Positions 1-11,577 are shown, numbered from the stretch's first letter. The stretch: 64,000 nucleotides of DNA from Diorhabda sublineata (GCF_026230105.1 NC_079476.1:11980709-12044708), one strand, 5' to 3'. Notes: generated from the sequence alone by a model not told the origin. Translations and numbers: made by a program.

Positions 1-331
1 AATATAATTCAAAGCAGATACATATTTAATGTAATTGGATGTAAATAGCTTATACGGTTGGCAATGTGTGAATTTCTACCTTACGGAGGATTTGAGTGGA
101 TCGAGACAAACATAGATGTCACCTCAATATCGGATAATTGACAGGGGATATATGTTAGAAGTGAATTTAGAATATTCTTCATATACAGGATGTCAATTTG
201 AAACTTCTCTCTACCTTAATATATATATTTTGGGCCCCTGTCTTTTCAATTGTATTTACTAGATTATACCTGATACAATTTTATTGATTCAAAATTACTG
301 ATTACACCCACAATGAATTTAGAATATTCCA
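1..331. other. AT-rich non-coding stretch
   Basis: I see no reading frame, RNA gene or recognisable repeat here. Confidence 0.5.
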
Positions 332-470
332 CGCTCTTGAAAGGTCCAGAGTGCACGGGTGTAGACGATAGGGGGTTAAAATTGACGGTTTCGTTGGAAT
401 CTAGTCTTTGAATTTCAAGGGTATTATTTTCACGGCTGCTCATCTACACTCTGGACCTTTTAAGAGCTAT
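332..470. repeat. imperfect hairpin, MITE-like
   Basis: A segment around 333-366 (core aaggtccagagtg) is repeated in inverted orientation at about 442-469 (core actctggacctttt). The arms are about 25 bp and imperfect, around a loop of about 80 bp. A small non-autonomous DNA element is a reasonable reading; no target duplication was identified. Confidence 0.45.
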
Positions 471-502
471 TATATATAAATAAAATATTTCAATTTAAAA
501 AG

Positions 503-752
503 GTGTATTATTTTAATATTACTTCAGATTATAACAATGCAATATATTATTTTTTTACAATTACAATTAACGTTCCATTACGATAAATTTCGTCCGATTT
601 TACACCTCATACATAATAATCTGTTTTGTGTATTATTTTAATATTACTTTAGATTATAACAATGGAATATATTATTTTTTACCATTACGATTTGTCTTTA
701 ACGTCCCATTACGATAAATTTCGTTCGATTTTACACCTCATATATAATAATT
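503..752. repeat. two tandem copies of a 125-bp unit
   Basis: The unit starting gtgtattattttaat at 503 recurs at 628 (period 125 bp) with scattered substitutions and a short internal length difference. Both copies carry the motif ccattacgataaatttcgt followed by a stretch ending in acacctcat. A third partial copy of the motif follows at about 755-785. Confidence 0.7.
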
Positions 753-1149
753 TACCATTACATTTCGTTCTGATTTTTACACACACTCTGTACAATGCCA
801 TTACGTCCTTAATGTTTCCTCTGTAAATTAAGACATACCTACAGAAAAATCATTTTTCTAAGTAAAATTTATATCTATTCGATTTGTACCTGTTATTATT
901 ATTATATGGATGAACAATGCATAAACGCTAAGGAATCCACGAGGGGTGAACGCTTTTTGGTTGCGCAGAATGGGGTGAACCTATAAGAAAAACATGCAGC
1001 TTTGCTACCTCTGCGCTTGAAAAGAAAATTAGGTTAATATTACCTAACATATTGTTAAAAGCAAAATATATTTGATCATACCCTCGAAATTACAAGAGCC
1101 CCGAACCATTACGTTACGCTGCGGGTTGACGCGAAAATTCGCACATAAC

Positions 1150-1310
1150 CTTACGATACCGCCGCCGCCATCTTTCCATGCTACAGATATCCTACCATTA
1201 TTAACGCTGTATCGCGCCCCATCTTTCCATATCTCTACTTACTTCACCGGTAGCGCCATCTTACCATATCTCTTACTTCACCAGTAGCGCCATCTTACCA
1301 AAACTTATTT
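1150..1310. repeat. short tandem repeat, about 35-40 bp unit
   Basis: Units built on gcgccatcttaccatatc, then a ttacttcacc segment and agta or ggta, occur at about 1213, 1253 and 1288; a looser copy lies near 1162. No coding sense. Confidence 0.6.
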
Positions 1311-1435
1311 GCTTCATTTTACAGATATCATATAAGGAGCCAATCATATGCGAGAAGGCGTGGTCACGTGACTTATGAAAAGTGGAGTGGAGGGGCTGGT
1401 CTCAAGTGCTCCAATACCTACTACATACAAATATT

Positions 1436-1630
1436 TTAAGGTAGGATAAGTTTTATTTATACTTAAAATTTTAAATGTATGATAAGTTTTATTGATACAC
1501 AAATTTTAAAGTAGGCTAACTTTAGGCTTAGGATTTATTTATACAGATTTATATAATTAGGATAAGTTAGGTTAAGTTTTATTTATACAAAAGTAGGATA
1601 AGTCTAGGGTTAGGTATTTATTTATTAATA
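1436..1630. repeat. degenerate repeats of a gataagttttatttatac motif
   Basis: Four or five diverged copies of a 50-60 bp unit containing gataagttttatttatac, with interspersed ttaggttaagt and agggttagg segments resembling the insect TTAGG telomeric repeat. The resemblance is local and does not show a telomere. Confidence 0.5.
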
Positions 1631-2425
1631 TGTTATATTTATTATGTGTTTTGTCCATTATATTTATATTTGTGTGTCGTCTGGTTTTGTGTGTATGTAT
1701 ATTTGCGTACGAAATTTTTTGTAACGTTTTAACTGACAAGAAAGGAGAAAGGAGCAAAGATTAAAGCCGGCGCATGTGACGCGATGTTCGCTAAGAACGG
1801 TTCCACATGCGTCGGTGGAGAAAAGGGTAGTTTTTAGCTGGTAGGCGCCCGGTTAGGGGGTGAATCCAGCATACCTGCGACAACTTCCCAGGCGTCTTTC
1901 AAAGATTTTCCCACCCACATAAAAAAAAGGTTGAGTTAGGTTAGATTTCGTGCCCGGAGAGGTCGGGTCGAGGAGGCAGGAAGTGACTCAAAAAATATGA
2001 TAGAGGGAGATGTAGAGCTAATGAGAAAAATAGAAGAATTAGGGAATTTAATTAATGATAATATAATAAATAAAAGAAATGGGAAAAATTGTAGGGAATA
2101 TTTGGAGGAGGAGGATAAGATTAGGAAAAAGGAAAAACTAAAAAAATCATAGAGGAGTTTGACAAAGGAGGAGGGGAATATAAACTGAAAAAATTAGTAA
2201 ACGAAGAATGGGAGGAGGTCTTAAAAAGGACAAGGTGGGAAAGTGTAGAGGAAATTCTAAGGGAGAGACAAAGCAACTCGGTGATTATAGGAAAGGAAGG
2301 GGGAGGGTCAACAATAGAATTGATAAAAAATTCCGGCAGGAAATGTGGGGGGTCTTAGAGGAGCTGGAGGAGGGTCAAACGGATATAGTGAAAAATAAAT
2401 TAAAAACAAAAAACAAGGAACGAAC

Positions 2426-2791
2426 GTGGACAAATTATATGGTAAAGTTAGGGGATGGATAAAATGTCCTCAAAGTAATAGGAGAAATGGTAAAAATAGC
2501 GGTGGAGAGGGGGAGAAGGAGGTTAAAGTAATTATTTTGGAGGGGATAGAAAAAACAAAAATAAGGAAAATAATAGAATTCGTGGGAAGGAGGGTGGACA
2601 TAAATAAGAACATTGGAACGTTGTTCATCAAAACTGGCACCCAAACATTCTCCGACGTACTCAAAAGCATAAAGAACGTAGTAAATGTGGATGAGATCGG
2701 AGTTAAAGTAGAGTCAGCCCGGAAGACAGGAGGAGGTGACCTCTTTGGTAAAGTGAGAGGCCAAGGTGCAGCCGAAAGGCTAAAAGAATAG
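2426..2791 (+). pseudogene. gag (ORF1) middle fragment of R1-type LINE
   Basis: This 121-codon frame has no clean start and is one of several overlapping frames covering the gag of this LINE. It contains an S-I-K-N-V-V-N-V-D-E segment followed by G-V-K-V, matching the segment before the knuckles in the second R1-type element of the window. The parent protein would bind element RNA. Frames upstream (2208-2462) and downstream (2821-3258) continue it in other phases, so it is a broken gene. Confidence 0.55.
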
Positions 2792-2820
2792 ATACATAAA
2801 GGGTAGACACGAAGATAGAC

Positions 2821-3258
2821 ATGACGGTGAAGAGAAAAGAGGCGGTCTTCACCGTCATGGAGGTGGACCCGTCCATTACCCCCTTGGAGTTAAGGGAAGC
2901 TGTCTGCGAGTGGAAGGGCCTCGAAAGCAGAGAAGTCGAAGTCAGAGGATTGAGTGAAAGCAGTGGGGGTGGGCAGAAGGCCACCCTAGCCTTAAGAGAG
3001 GAAAAGGCGCCAGCTCTGAGAGCCATAGAAAGAGTGAAAATTCACTGGCAATACTGTTCAGTAAGGGAGAGGTTCATCCCACTAAGATGTTGTAGATGTT
3101 TAGAATACGGCCACAGCACCTACTCATTTAAGAGAAAAGACAAGAGTAGGTGCTGTTTTAACTGCGTAAACGAGGGGCACCGGGCACAAGAGTGCCCGAA
3201 TGAGGCGTGGTGCCTCTCATGTAGAGAGAAAGGGTACCGGACGGACACAATGTCTTAA
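2821..3258 (+). pseudogene. gag C-terminus with CCHC zinc knuckles
   Basis: The 145-codon frame ends in a block of three knuckle-like motifs, the usual number in R1-clade gag proteins, which bind the element's RNA. Residues about 91-103 read C-R-C-L-E-Y-G-H with phenylalanine where the fourth ligand (Cys) is expected. The second knuckle, C-x2-C-x4-H-x4-C, is intact. The third has tyrosine in place of histidine (K-G-Y-R). Two of three knuckles have thus lost a ligand, so the protein is not functional. The element is cut off directly after the third knuckle. Confidence 0.7.
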
Positions 3259-4060
3259 ATAAATTAATACCATCTGTTTATGCTGATATCAAAATCACTT
3301 CCAATATGCTAGGACAACTGCAAGACATTGGATATTCTGGACCAATATACATATACAAGTGGAAAGCTTAGTTTATCTACTGTTACTGATTTTCCAGACA
3401 TTAAATAATATTCAGAACATGTGCGGAAAGCCAATACTGGCTTCAAATTGTAAAACAAAATGCTGTCGTCTAAGTAGTGGCCTATTCAGATTACTAGACA
3501 ACAGGTTTCTTCCACTACCTGTAAAAGTAAAACAAACAGTTGATGACTTGGTTTTGGATGAAGGAGGGCAATTTCTTGATCTTCCAGTCAATTTAACTCT
3601 ACGCTTAAGTGCTTCACTCAAATATTTCCTGCGAATGCCATACAATTATTTTTGTCCGGCGGTCAAATTGAGGCTATAAAGTCGAACACGCAAAACGTGT
3701 GGTCTTTATCATGCTTCCGTCAAGTCATTAAATCGTCACATCGAGAAGATTCATAAAAAAGGAAACATGCACACTGATAGGAAAGTTAGACCTGTAAGAG
3801 TCGCAGCTCGTCTTGCTAATGAACTGATGTATATTATTCAAAATTTAGAGCACCACGATGTTGAATGGCTCGATGAGAACGACGTAGACATTCCAAAATC
3901 GGATGAAAGTGACCAGACTCACAACACTGATCAGCAACCCAATATCATCGAAAACTTAGAATTATGGATTCGGGTTTCATGGGCTGAAGACTTTTAATTT
4001 GAATGTATTATGTGTATCAAAAATTTAAAATAATTTTGTTATGTTTGTAAGATTACAATA
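3259..4060 (+). pseudogene. unrecognised coding remnants with one zinc-finger-like motif
   Basis: Two short frames (3359-3679 and 3767-3997) and the join between them look like remnants of one gene. Around 3697-3755 one phase reads C-G-L-Y-H then S-L-N-R-H-I-E-K-I-H, the helix half of a C2H2 finger. The 3767-3997 frame is acidic and ends D-F-stop. I do not recognise the family. A DNA-binding host gene or a transposon accessory gene are both possible. Confidence 0.35.
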
Positions 4061-4158
4061 TTTATATCCCTTAAGCCTCGATGACACTGGGCTAGTTTAC
4101 AAGCTGCTAGTCGAAGAGTTTAAAAGCCAGCGAGTTGAAACCACGTGTTGTTTTGTGT

Positions 4159-4507
4159 ATGAAGTGGAACACTCGTGATATAATAGAGTTTCTCAACATC
4201 TACAAGAAGTACCCAATTTTATGGAATATAAAAAACAAAGACTACTGTAACACAAAAGTATGAAAGTTTCAAAAATCCCTTAGTTAAACTTAACGAAAAA
4301 CAATTGACCGAGGGTATGGATGTGAAGCAATTAAAAGCAAAAATAAAATCAATTGAAGACGTATACAGGCAAGAAATAAATAAAATTAAAAAATCCAATA
4401 AAAGTGAATGTGATACTGAGGAAGTATACACGCCAACGTTGGTATTGTTCAATGTAGCGAAATTTTTGGTAGAGGTTGTGGTCACACAAAGGAGCAAATC
4501 AAACCAC
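4159..4507 (+). pseudogene. MADF-domain protein of a PIF/Harbinger transposon
   Basis: From the ATG at 4159 the translation begins M-K-W-N-T-R-D-I-I-E-F-L with a K-Y-P-I-L-W segment, the start of a MADF (Myb/SANT-like) DNA-binding domain. After a frameshift near 4230-4265 it continues in the frame at 4304 with L-K-A-K-I-K-S-I-E-D-V-Y and Y-T-P-x-L-V-x-F-N, the rest of the domain. The frame runs to N-H and a good splice donor (cac/gtgagt) at 4508. In PIF/Harbinger elements such a protein accompanies the transposase, which is found just downstream on the other strand. The frameshift makes this copy a probable pseudogene. Confidence 0.75.
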
Positions 4508-4544
4508 GTGAGTATTTTAGCTGTTATATTAAAAAACTAGATAT

Positions 4545-5045
4545 TAGACCGTTATTCCAGCTTTCTCCCACTGCCACGGCAAGAAAATTTCATCTGTAAA
4601 ATGGGTAACACATGCTCTTCTGATCTCCTCAGCAGATCGACTGTGATGATTTCCACGTAAATGATTAATAGGCTACATATTATTAGCATTTTCCCTCCAA
4701 AGTCCAGGTGTGATATTTCCGGTATTCAAGTCATTCCATCTATTGCTTGTGGCATGTAGTTACCAGGATCAATCATTCTTAGCCAGTTATGAAAACAAGC
4801 AGCCCAAATGACTTTATCTATTGTTTTCCGGCGCCAAATCAATCGGTCTCGAAAATATTCTGAATCGCCATACTAGTATGCAAAAGGCATTTTCTACGAC
4901 TCGTCTGGCACAGGAAAGACGATAATTAAATATTTTTTCGGCAGCACTAAGACCTATTTTACTGTACAGTTTCATGATATTTTGGGAAAACCGGCTGGCA
5001 TTTTCATATCCGACCTGTGCTGACCTTAAGAAGTGGCGTCTGGCG
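4545..5045 (-). pseudogene. PIF/Harbinger transposase (DDE_Tnp_4) C-terminal half
   Basis: On the minus strand about 4960-4830 reads F-N-Y-R-L-S-C-A-R-R-V-V-E-N-A-F, the conserved block carrying the third catalytic acid of Harbinger nucleases. Downstream, about 4680-4550 reads R-G-N-H-H-S-R-S-A then L-P-W-Q-W-E, the usual C-terminal region. The frame is broken between the blocks and the N-terminal catalytic aspartates are absent. It lies tail-to-tail with the MADF gene, the common two-gene arrangement of these elements. Confidence 0.75.
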
Positions 5046-5049
5046 ATGT

Positions 5050-5925
5050 ACTAAGTTGGGGCCGCCAGTTTACAAGCTGAAATCATCATATGTATTATGT
5101 ACAAGCAAATATGCAGAAAGCGAAATTTATTATTCTCGTTGAACAATGTGAGTGGAAATAGTGGGTGTTCATATAGTCTTCTATGAATATATGAAATTTG
5201 AAAAAGACAATGTTCTAGAAGTTGTACAACTGCTAAAACAAATTTATCATACCTAAAATTTCTGGTAGCCACTAGGGATAATGTAACAGTATAAACTATC
5301 AAAAATTTTGTGCTCGGGTTAGGAGTTTGAGTTATCCACATAAAATAAAATTGGTTGATTGAATTGGTACCTTTAACACCAAAACTGGACCATGAAAAGT
5401 TCAAAACATTTCCTTTTGCAATTAAAACCAAAGTCAGTTCTATATCATATGGCTAACCAATTTGGATTTTTCAAGTTATGGCAAGACACACTAGTCAACA
5501 GGTTGCCATATTTATTCCAACATATGATATTATGATCACTTCTATGTTTCCAATTCAACCAAATTTAATTTGTAGGAGATATGTTAATTTGTTATAACGA
5601 GTCTTAGAAATGTTTAATTGGAAATAATTTCTAATTTATGCATGAGAATACACCCCCTAAATCTAAATTCCATTGAAAAATAAAGCATACTTCAGCAGAA
5701 TGTGAAAAAATCTTTTTAAAATAAATATCTTAGATGTCAACTATAAATCAAAATCGACAATTCCAAATAAACTTAACAAATGTACACTTTTGAATACAAG
5801 TTTTATGATCTTGGCTGAATTTGATTAGTACTAGCATGTAAATATTAGGGATAGATAGGATTATTTTTTTCAATAGGATGTTTTCATTTGGTGAAAAAAA
5901 AATATATTTCGTTTACCCCAGCTTG
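5050..5925. other. AT-rich stretch without recognised genes
   Basis: One 126-codon minus-strand frame (5051-5431) matches no family I know and has no domain signature. Nothing else is visible. Confidence 0.4.
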
Positions 5926-5929
5926 ATCA

Positions 5930-6072
5930 TATGATTTGGATGTAGGATAGAACACCTCCTTATTCGTACAGAATTATTCAAAGAATGCATTTCCTATATG
6001 GACAGGCAATAATGGAAATGTTAACTGGCCACTTTATAGTCCAGATTTGAGCCCTATAGATTTTTTTTGATT
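5930..6072 (+). pseudogene. mariner/IS630-type transposase fragment
   Basis: Pieces in different phases read Q-D-R-T-P-P-Y-S, then K-N-A-F-P-I-W, then N-W-P-L-Y-S-P-D-L-S-P-I-D-F-F. These match the C-terminal catalytic block of insect mariner-like transposases, where the W-P-x-x-S-P-D-L-x-P-x-D-F-F signature carries the last acidic residue. At least one frameshift separates the pieces and no upstream catalytic domain is seen. Confidence 0.65.
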
Positions 6073-6598
6073 GTATCTCAATCTTCTACCGTTTATATGT
6101 CCCAGGTGTTCAGTTGGGTACAAATCTGGATATCTTGAGAGTTCATGGTAGGATCTGAATTTGAGCCAGGAGATCTTATCTCAGATTTCTTGAGTCTACA
6201 AATAAAAGAAGAAAAAAACATATCAAAACTCTTCTTTTAAATATCTGACTTCCAATGATGTGTATAATAGTTGTTACTGAATGAGAAAAAATTTTCAAGG
6301 TAGAGCACATTTCATATAAAAAGTATAATTCAATAAATATTATGCAATGTATAAAATAGATGTTTATGCAGCACGCGAGTAAAGTAGCCTTTTTTCGACA
6401 AATGTGATAATCACATGAGGCGAAGAAAGGCCTTTACACACGAATCGCACACAATATTTTTTCTACTGGCGAACATTTCATCAACATACAGAAGTTCGAT
6501 GATAATTTTTATTATAAAATACTAATATTGATGATGCACATTATGTAAGTATTACATTTGTCAACTTTTCTCTTCGCCAAGCATAAATGCCACCTAAA

Positions 6599-6674
6599 AA
6601 TAATTATTGTCATGTAATAGAATGAACTTGGAACCTCACACATGTGAGCCTCGTACTCTACCACTACGCTACCT
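6599..6674 (-). repeat. tRNA-derived SINE head or tRNA pseudogene
   Basis: On the minus strand the segment reads ggtagcgtagtggtagagta (A-box like) followed about 20 bases later by gtgaggttccaagttc (B-box like). Spacing and content fit a tRNA-derived promoter, but the acceptor stem is not paired, so this is a SINE or pseudogene rather than a working tRNA. Confidence 0.5.
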
Positions 6675-6689
6675 TAATATTTTTTTCTT

Positions 6690-7735
6690 TACGCCCTGCT
6701 ACTCAAAGTATGTTTAAATTTAGTTTTGAGCACTCAGAAGTATGTCAAAAGTACGTACCTTACCCACGATGGTAAAAAGAATATATTATTATATTGTATA
6801 AATATATTTTTAAGCGGACCGCATAAACAAAAAGTATACCACCTAGTAATAGATAAAACACAAAATAAAAATCAAGAAACATTTATAATATAAAAGATAT
6901 AACTTAAGGTCTAAAAAATGTTTTCAAAACTACAAAAAGATTCATTGAAAGAATTTTCATGTAATATAGAAAGAAATGTAGGAGAGAACAGAGTCCTAAA
7001 AAACTTACGGAAAAAAATGGCAGAATATTTAAACAAAGAGATAACAAAGTTTTATTCATTTGTGTGATATTGTGCACATTATATCCACAAGTATAAATAC
7101 AATTATTGAAGCAATATCCTGAATAAAAGGGAAGTGAAAGAACACAACAAAATAATATCAAAACCTAAGATAAATGCACATCAAAACTTGGACAAAAATA
7201 GTTGCCTCTCTTATGTCTATCATATTTATGTTGTATAGGAACACTTTAATCGACGTGGCAGTAATGCACGACCTCCGCGAGTTACAATTGATAATTGTAA
7301 ATTATTATTGTGAATAATTTTTTATGGCACTTCCATTTTCTATATACATGTTTACTTTGTTTTTGAACATAATTTGACTTGAAATATTAACTAAGTTTGG
7401 AATCTCTGGTTAAGTTAATCCATATACTGAGCTAATCAAATGATTGTGCTTTATATTAAACTTATAAACAACTTGCAACGTAATCCAACATTTCTTGAAA
7501 GTAGGCTCAGTAAATGGACCAGCATCTTTCTTTTTACATATAACAATGTAAAAAACACTTAAAACATGGGTTTACAACAAGGAACATCAACTAAAAATAT
7601 TTACGTTTACCGGTAACTACGCCCTAGAAAGTGTCTAACTTTTCGTTATTATTAATATTAAATTATCTAAATAACGAAATTTAAAATAAATAAGATCTGA
7701 TACTTGTAATATTATCACTAATTTTCAAAACTCTG
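6690..7735. other. AT-rich stretch without recognised genes
   Basis: Only chance frames such as 6904-7161 (minus), low-complexity and hydrophobic. No RNA gene or repeat recognised. Confidence 0.4.
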
Positions 7736-8252
7736 AAAAACAAACAACAACAGAGCAATATCAAACCCCAATATAACTAAAACCAAAGAATTTATCAAAC
7801 AAAACAGAAATTTCAAAATTTTGAGAGCAAATAAATGTAATAAAACTGTTATTATGAAATCAGATTATAATGAAAAAAATGAACGATTGAACGATAAGAC
7901 AAGACCCTACGAATTCTTATCAAAAACAAAATTTACAATGCCTTACCCCTTAAAATATATGGTTTACCAAAGCTGCCACAGGCCTGACATTCCCTTCAAC
8001 CGACTGTTCCAAGTATTTAAACTTCTCTCGGTCCATTATCTATTTATTTGAAAAATATTTTTAAAAAAATTTTATATCAAAACAAATATTATATCAAAAA
8101 CACATGGGACTTCAAAGAAAAAATTGAAAATATAAAAATTCCTAACGAATATGTATTTATTTAAATGTAGTTTCTTTATATAGAAATATTTCTATTACCA
8201 TTGTGCAAAATATATGAATGAAAAAATGGAACAAAATCAATAATATACAGAA

Positions 8253-8585
8253 ATGCCTCAAAACGAATTTCTTAAAACTATAGAACTCACACTGACAACA
8301 TCATATTTCAAATATGAAAATGAAATATACAAACAAATTGATAGTTGTACTATGGGAGCTTCCATTTTAAGTGTTATAGCACAATTGGTAATGGAAGATC
8401 TTGAGAAAACTGTCCTAAGCAACCTTGATGTAAATATTCCATTCTTTTTCCGATATGTAGATGATTGCATTACTGCCATACTAAAAAATCAAATTAAACA
8501 CTTGAATAAAAAATTCAATTGTTATCATGAAAAACTTCAATTCACGATCAAAATCGAGCAAAATAATGACATCCTCTTGATGTAA
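8253..8585 (+). pseudogene. Penelope-like reverse transcriptase core
   Basis: This 110-codon frame holds the palm motifs: Y-K-Q-I-D-S-C-T-M-G-A-S at residues about 26-37 and F-F-R-Y-V-D-D-C-I at about 65-73. Y-V-D-D contains two of the three catalytic aspartates. A glycine-rich motif of this kind just before an M-E-D-L-E segment is characteristic of Penelope-type RTs rather than LINE RTs. It is flanked by out-of-frame RT remnants upstream (7821-8250) and downstream (8620-8860), so the enzyme is inactive. Confidence 0.75.
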
Positions 8586-8619
8586 CCTTATATAAAATCA
8601 ACAACAACATAAGAAGAGA

Positions 8620-8859
8620 ATGGTATACAAAATCAAATTGGTCCTCAAGGTATTTGAACTCCAATTCGTATCACAAAAAAGATCAGTGATAATAAGTTTG
8701 GCTGATAGATCTATCCAACTATCAGATCCTGAATTTAGATGCTTAGCTATTCAAAAAGCCCAAACTGCATTGAAAGAAAATAATTACGTGGAAAAAATGC
8801 TAAGCAACATATTCAAGAAAAGGATAAACTACAATCAATTAAAAAGCAAACAGAAATGA
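8620..8859 (+). pseudogene. Penelope-like RT thumb/C-terminal fragment
   Basis: Residues L-A-D-R-S-I-x-L-S-D-P-E-F then N-N-Y at about 28-58 match the region after the palm in PLE proteins, where short helical segments lead to the GIY-YIG domain. It continues the 8253-8585 fragment after a stop and frameshift. Downstream, 8880-9000 still reads S-L-P-Y-I-Q-G-L-S, also typical of this region. Confidence 0.55.
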
Positions 8860-9109
8860 AACATCAAAACATAAAACATTTTTCTTTACCATATATACAA
8901 GGACTTTCCCAACAATTATCGAATTATTTCATTAAATATGATATTAGTATAAGTCATAAAGGACATAATACATTTCCAAATATTTCACTAAATTAAAATC
9001 TGAAACACCAAAAAACTAAAGAAGTAATATTACATATCAAGTACCATGTATTGAAGTGTTTAATTGATCTAACATTATAAGTAGCGCAAAGCTTGTCGAC
9101 CACATCAAC

Positions 9110-9970
9110 GCCGGATTTTGTGTTGTTATAAAATGATATTATTTCTGGCTTTTTGAAGCATCTTCCACTTCGTTCGACGCCACATGCAAACTGGAAATAA
9201 GGACTACGGTTTTTCCTTTTTTCGAGACATATGAAACTAACGTTTCATTTTTTGTATATCCAAATAAACACTTAAAAACAATAAAATTTACGTTTGAATA
9301 ATTACAAAACGTCAAAATGAACGAGAACTTATCCCTACTAAATCTGAATTTAAATTGCCGCTTTTAGTCGCGCTGTATATAGCAGATACAAATCTGGCAG
9401 TCGAACGGGTTTAGGGTGGCCAGGGATTGTAAAAGTGAAATCAGCCGATTGTACTTCTAGGAAAGGCTTCGAGATACATCTGCCGAGAACTATTGCAAAT
9501 CTCCATTTTCTAGAGCTATTACATAAATATTTAGCAAAAAGTTAGCCATGTATCTCGTAGATACACGCGCGACTAATGGAAGGTTAAAAGCATCACTGAC
9601 TAGCCGTGTCAGCATTTAGGCTGAAATACGAGTTTTTTGTAATCGATACGTTTGTTGACCGTTTTTATAACTACTGTTTAGTTTTTCGTTTATGTGTATG
9701 TTTTGCTAACGACAAGAATGACGCTCTGTTCTTGTTTAAAGAGGTCTAAAAAGTTTATCGTATTTTTACTAGAGTCAGTCGGTTATTTGCTTTTCTTGTA
9801 AACGTTCGGGTTACGAGTTTTAATTAAAGTATTCAGTTTTCACGAGTTTATTATTTACTTCACCTGATCCACTTAAAAATTTTACACCATGTACTAATTA
9901 TGACTCTAGAGTAGGTTTATGAATTTTTGGTAAACAGTAGAACTTTGCATAAATACCATTATAGTTTGTT
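9110..9970. other. intergenic stretch without recognised genes
   Basis: Moderately AT-rich; possibly flank or untranslated sequence of Penelope-like elements. No frame or RNA recognised. Confidence 0.35.
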
Positions 9971-9975
9971 AATTT

Positions 9976-10363
9976 CTTCTGGGTTTTTTTTTGTCAATTT
10001 GTTTTTTGTTAAGAACCTTTTTATTAATCTGTTACAATTATTAGTTGTTTTTATAGTTGGATCATTGTTAAGTTCTTTGTATGATTCATGAATTAAAACA
10101 ATCTTCGGTTTGTAGAAATCTATTACATAGAACCAAAAATTTTTTAGAATAAAATCCAAATATAATAGTCATACCATCTGACAAAGGTAATGCCACAGTC
10201 ATTATGGATAAACAACAGCATTTAGATTTATCCAAAGAACTTATCTACAATAATACATCATACAAAGAACTTAAGAATGATCCAACTATAAAACAACTAA
10301 TAATTGTAATAGATTAATAAAAAGGTTCTTAACAAAAAACAAATTGACAAAAAAACCCAGAAT
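9976..10363. repeat. fold-back repeat made from a Penelope-like fragment
   Basis: About 107 bp at 10257-10363 (plus) is repeated inverted at 9976-10084 with about 95 percent identity by eye; the spacer is about 172 bp. The plus copy continues a Penelope-type N-terminal segment (I-P-S-D-K-G-N-A-T-V-I-M-D-K at about 10166-10210) through S-Y-K-E-L-K-N-D-P-T. The minus copy repeats only the Y-K-E-L-N-N-D-P-T part and what follows. It is a small inverted duplication inside a retroelement fragment. Confidence 0.75.
10155..10363 (+). pseudogene. Penelope-like N-terminal fragment
   Basis: The translation contains I-P-S-D-K-G-N-A-T-V-I-M-D-K, a block that precedes the RT palm in Penelope-like proteins, then S-Y-K-E-L-K-N-D-P-T. 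It stops at the fold-back end near 10363. It may belong to a second copy, because it lies downstream of the RT core at 8.3 kb rather than upstream of it. Confidence 0.65.
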
Positions 10364-10369
10364 TTTTTT

Positions 10370-11575
10370 CTTGTATTAGATTCTGTTTCAAGAATTTTTG
10401 AATCTTTATTCTTTATAAAACACGAAAAAGCTATAAATGATAAAAAAGATGATCTAAATAATTTAATTAAAATTTATAGTTCTATTTTGTAAATTCTAAT
10501 AAAATTACAAATAATTTAATTTATTACTGCTACATATTTGAAATGAAAAGGACTAAGGAAAAATTAATTCATATTTATAATCAAGAGCATTTAGAAACAT
10601 AAACATATAAAACATAACTTTTCGGCAATACAACAATCAATTGTTTAATCGTGGGGGAAGCAGTCATGGGAGAATTGTTTAATTTAGTGACCTTTTTATA
10701 CTATACCAAGCATTCGCACGACTTTGTATCTATTTTAAAGGCTATAATAAATGCAAAAGAAACTGGTTCGTGAAATAATAATTTTCTAAATTGTTAAAAA
10801 CTTACTTGTATATTAAGATTAGAACACACATACATAATTTATATTTTATTGTGAACTACATAATTTTTGTAGCAATTCTAAAATTTTGTTTTGGAAAGAA
10901 ATTTTTTTCCTTTTGGGGAATTTCGTAAAAACTGATCTTACTTGTTCCTTTCGATTTGTTGCCAACTTATTTTGAGTTGATTTTTAACTCGTATACGGGG
11001 GTAATCAGAATTTAATATAAAGGAGTGAAGTTTGATAAAAAATTGTTTGTTCTTTCTTTTTTTATAAACAAAAATTTAATTTGAAAGAATATTCATTCAT
11101 TCAGTCCAGACAAAATATTGAAAAATTACTATTTTGTTATTCATTTTCATTTTATTATCAATACCTGTCACTTTTGAAAATTGAAATAAAGGATGACGAG
11201 ATGAGTAAAAGTCCGCGAATTTCGGAACATCTCACGTCCGTCATTATCAGGCAGTAAACCCATCCCAGCATGATTATTACAATTGAAGCAAACAAGTGTG
11301 CAAAAATCATCAACCGGTTCTGAATGTAACCAAAAGGTTTGGAATTGGTTATTATTGTGAATGATCATAAACAAAAATTGGAAACATAAAATCCAAATGA
11401 ACTTAATCCCTCACCCTTAAGTTCTGACTGGCTAAAGATTGCAAGCACCCACAACCGAGCTGTGCCACCTAGGTTAAAAACTGTTTATCAAGTTGGGAAG
11501 TCGGAAAAATAAGCATTCGAAAGCTCGGAAAATGATTGAAGTTAGTCCACTTTGGTGTTTCCTTGCCACGTTCCC
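10370..11575. other. AT-rich stretch without recognised genes
   Basis: No supported coding region. The minus frame 11168-11374 is short and unrecognised. Confidence 0.4.
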
Positions 11576-11577
11576 AA

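Larger units (their letters stand above)
1755..3258 (+). mobile_element. R1-type non-LTR retrotransposon, 5' region and gag only
   Basis: GC-richer sequence from about 1755 leads into broken gag-like frames and ends in CCHC knuckles near 3255; no endonuclease or reverse transcriptase follows. The frames around 2640-2720 resemble the matching part of the better-preserved element at 12.1-14.9 kb (both carry an S-I-K-x-x-V-N-V/I-D-E core), so the two belong to related families. The copy is 3'-truncated and carries several frameshifts and stops. Confidence 0.65.
7740..9110 (+). mobile_element. Penelope-like element (PLE) fragment
   Basis: Broken frames spell a Penelope-type reverse transcriptase: I-Y-G-L-P-K near 7960, Y-I-K-N-T-W-D-F-K near 8090-8110, the catalytic R-Y-V-D-D near 8452, then R-R-E-W-Y near 8612. 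After the RT, about 9040-9060 reads Y-Q-V-P-C-I, which may be the start of a GIY-YIG endonuclease, but the rest of that domain is missing. PLEs use an unusual RT related to telomerase. No terminal repeats were identified. Confidence 0.7.

Noticed and set aside
4094..5079. agtttacaagctg at 4094-4106 and 5067-5079 as terminal repeats of the first Harbinger unit
   Set aside because: The two copies are in the same orientation, so they cannot be terminal inverted repeats; they could still be a chance or flanking duplication.
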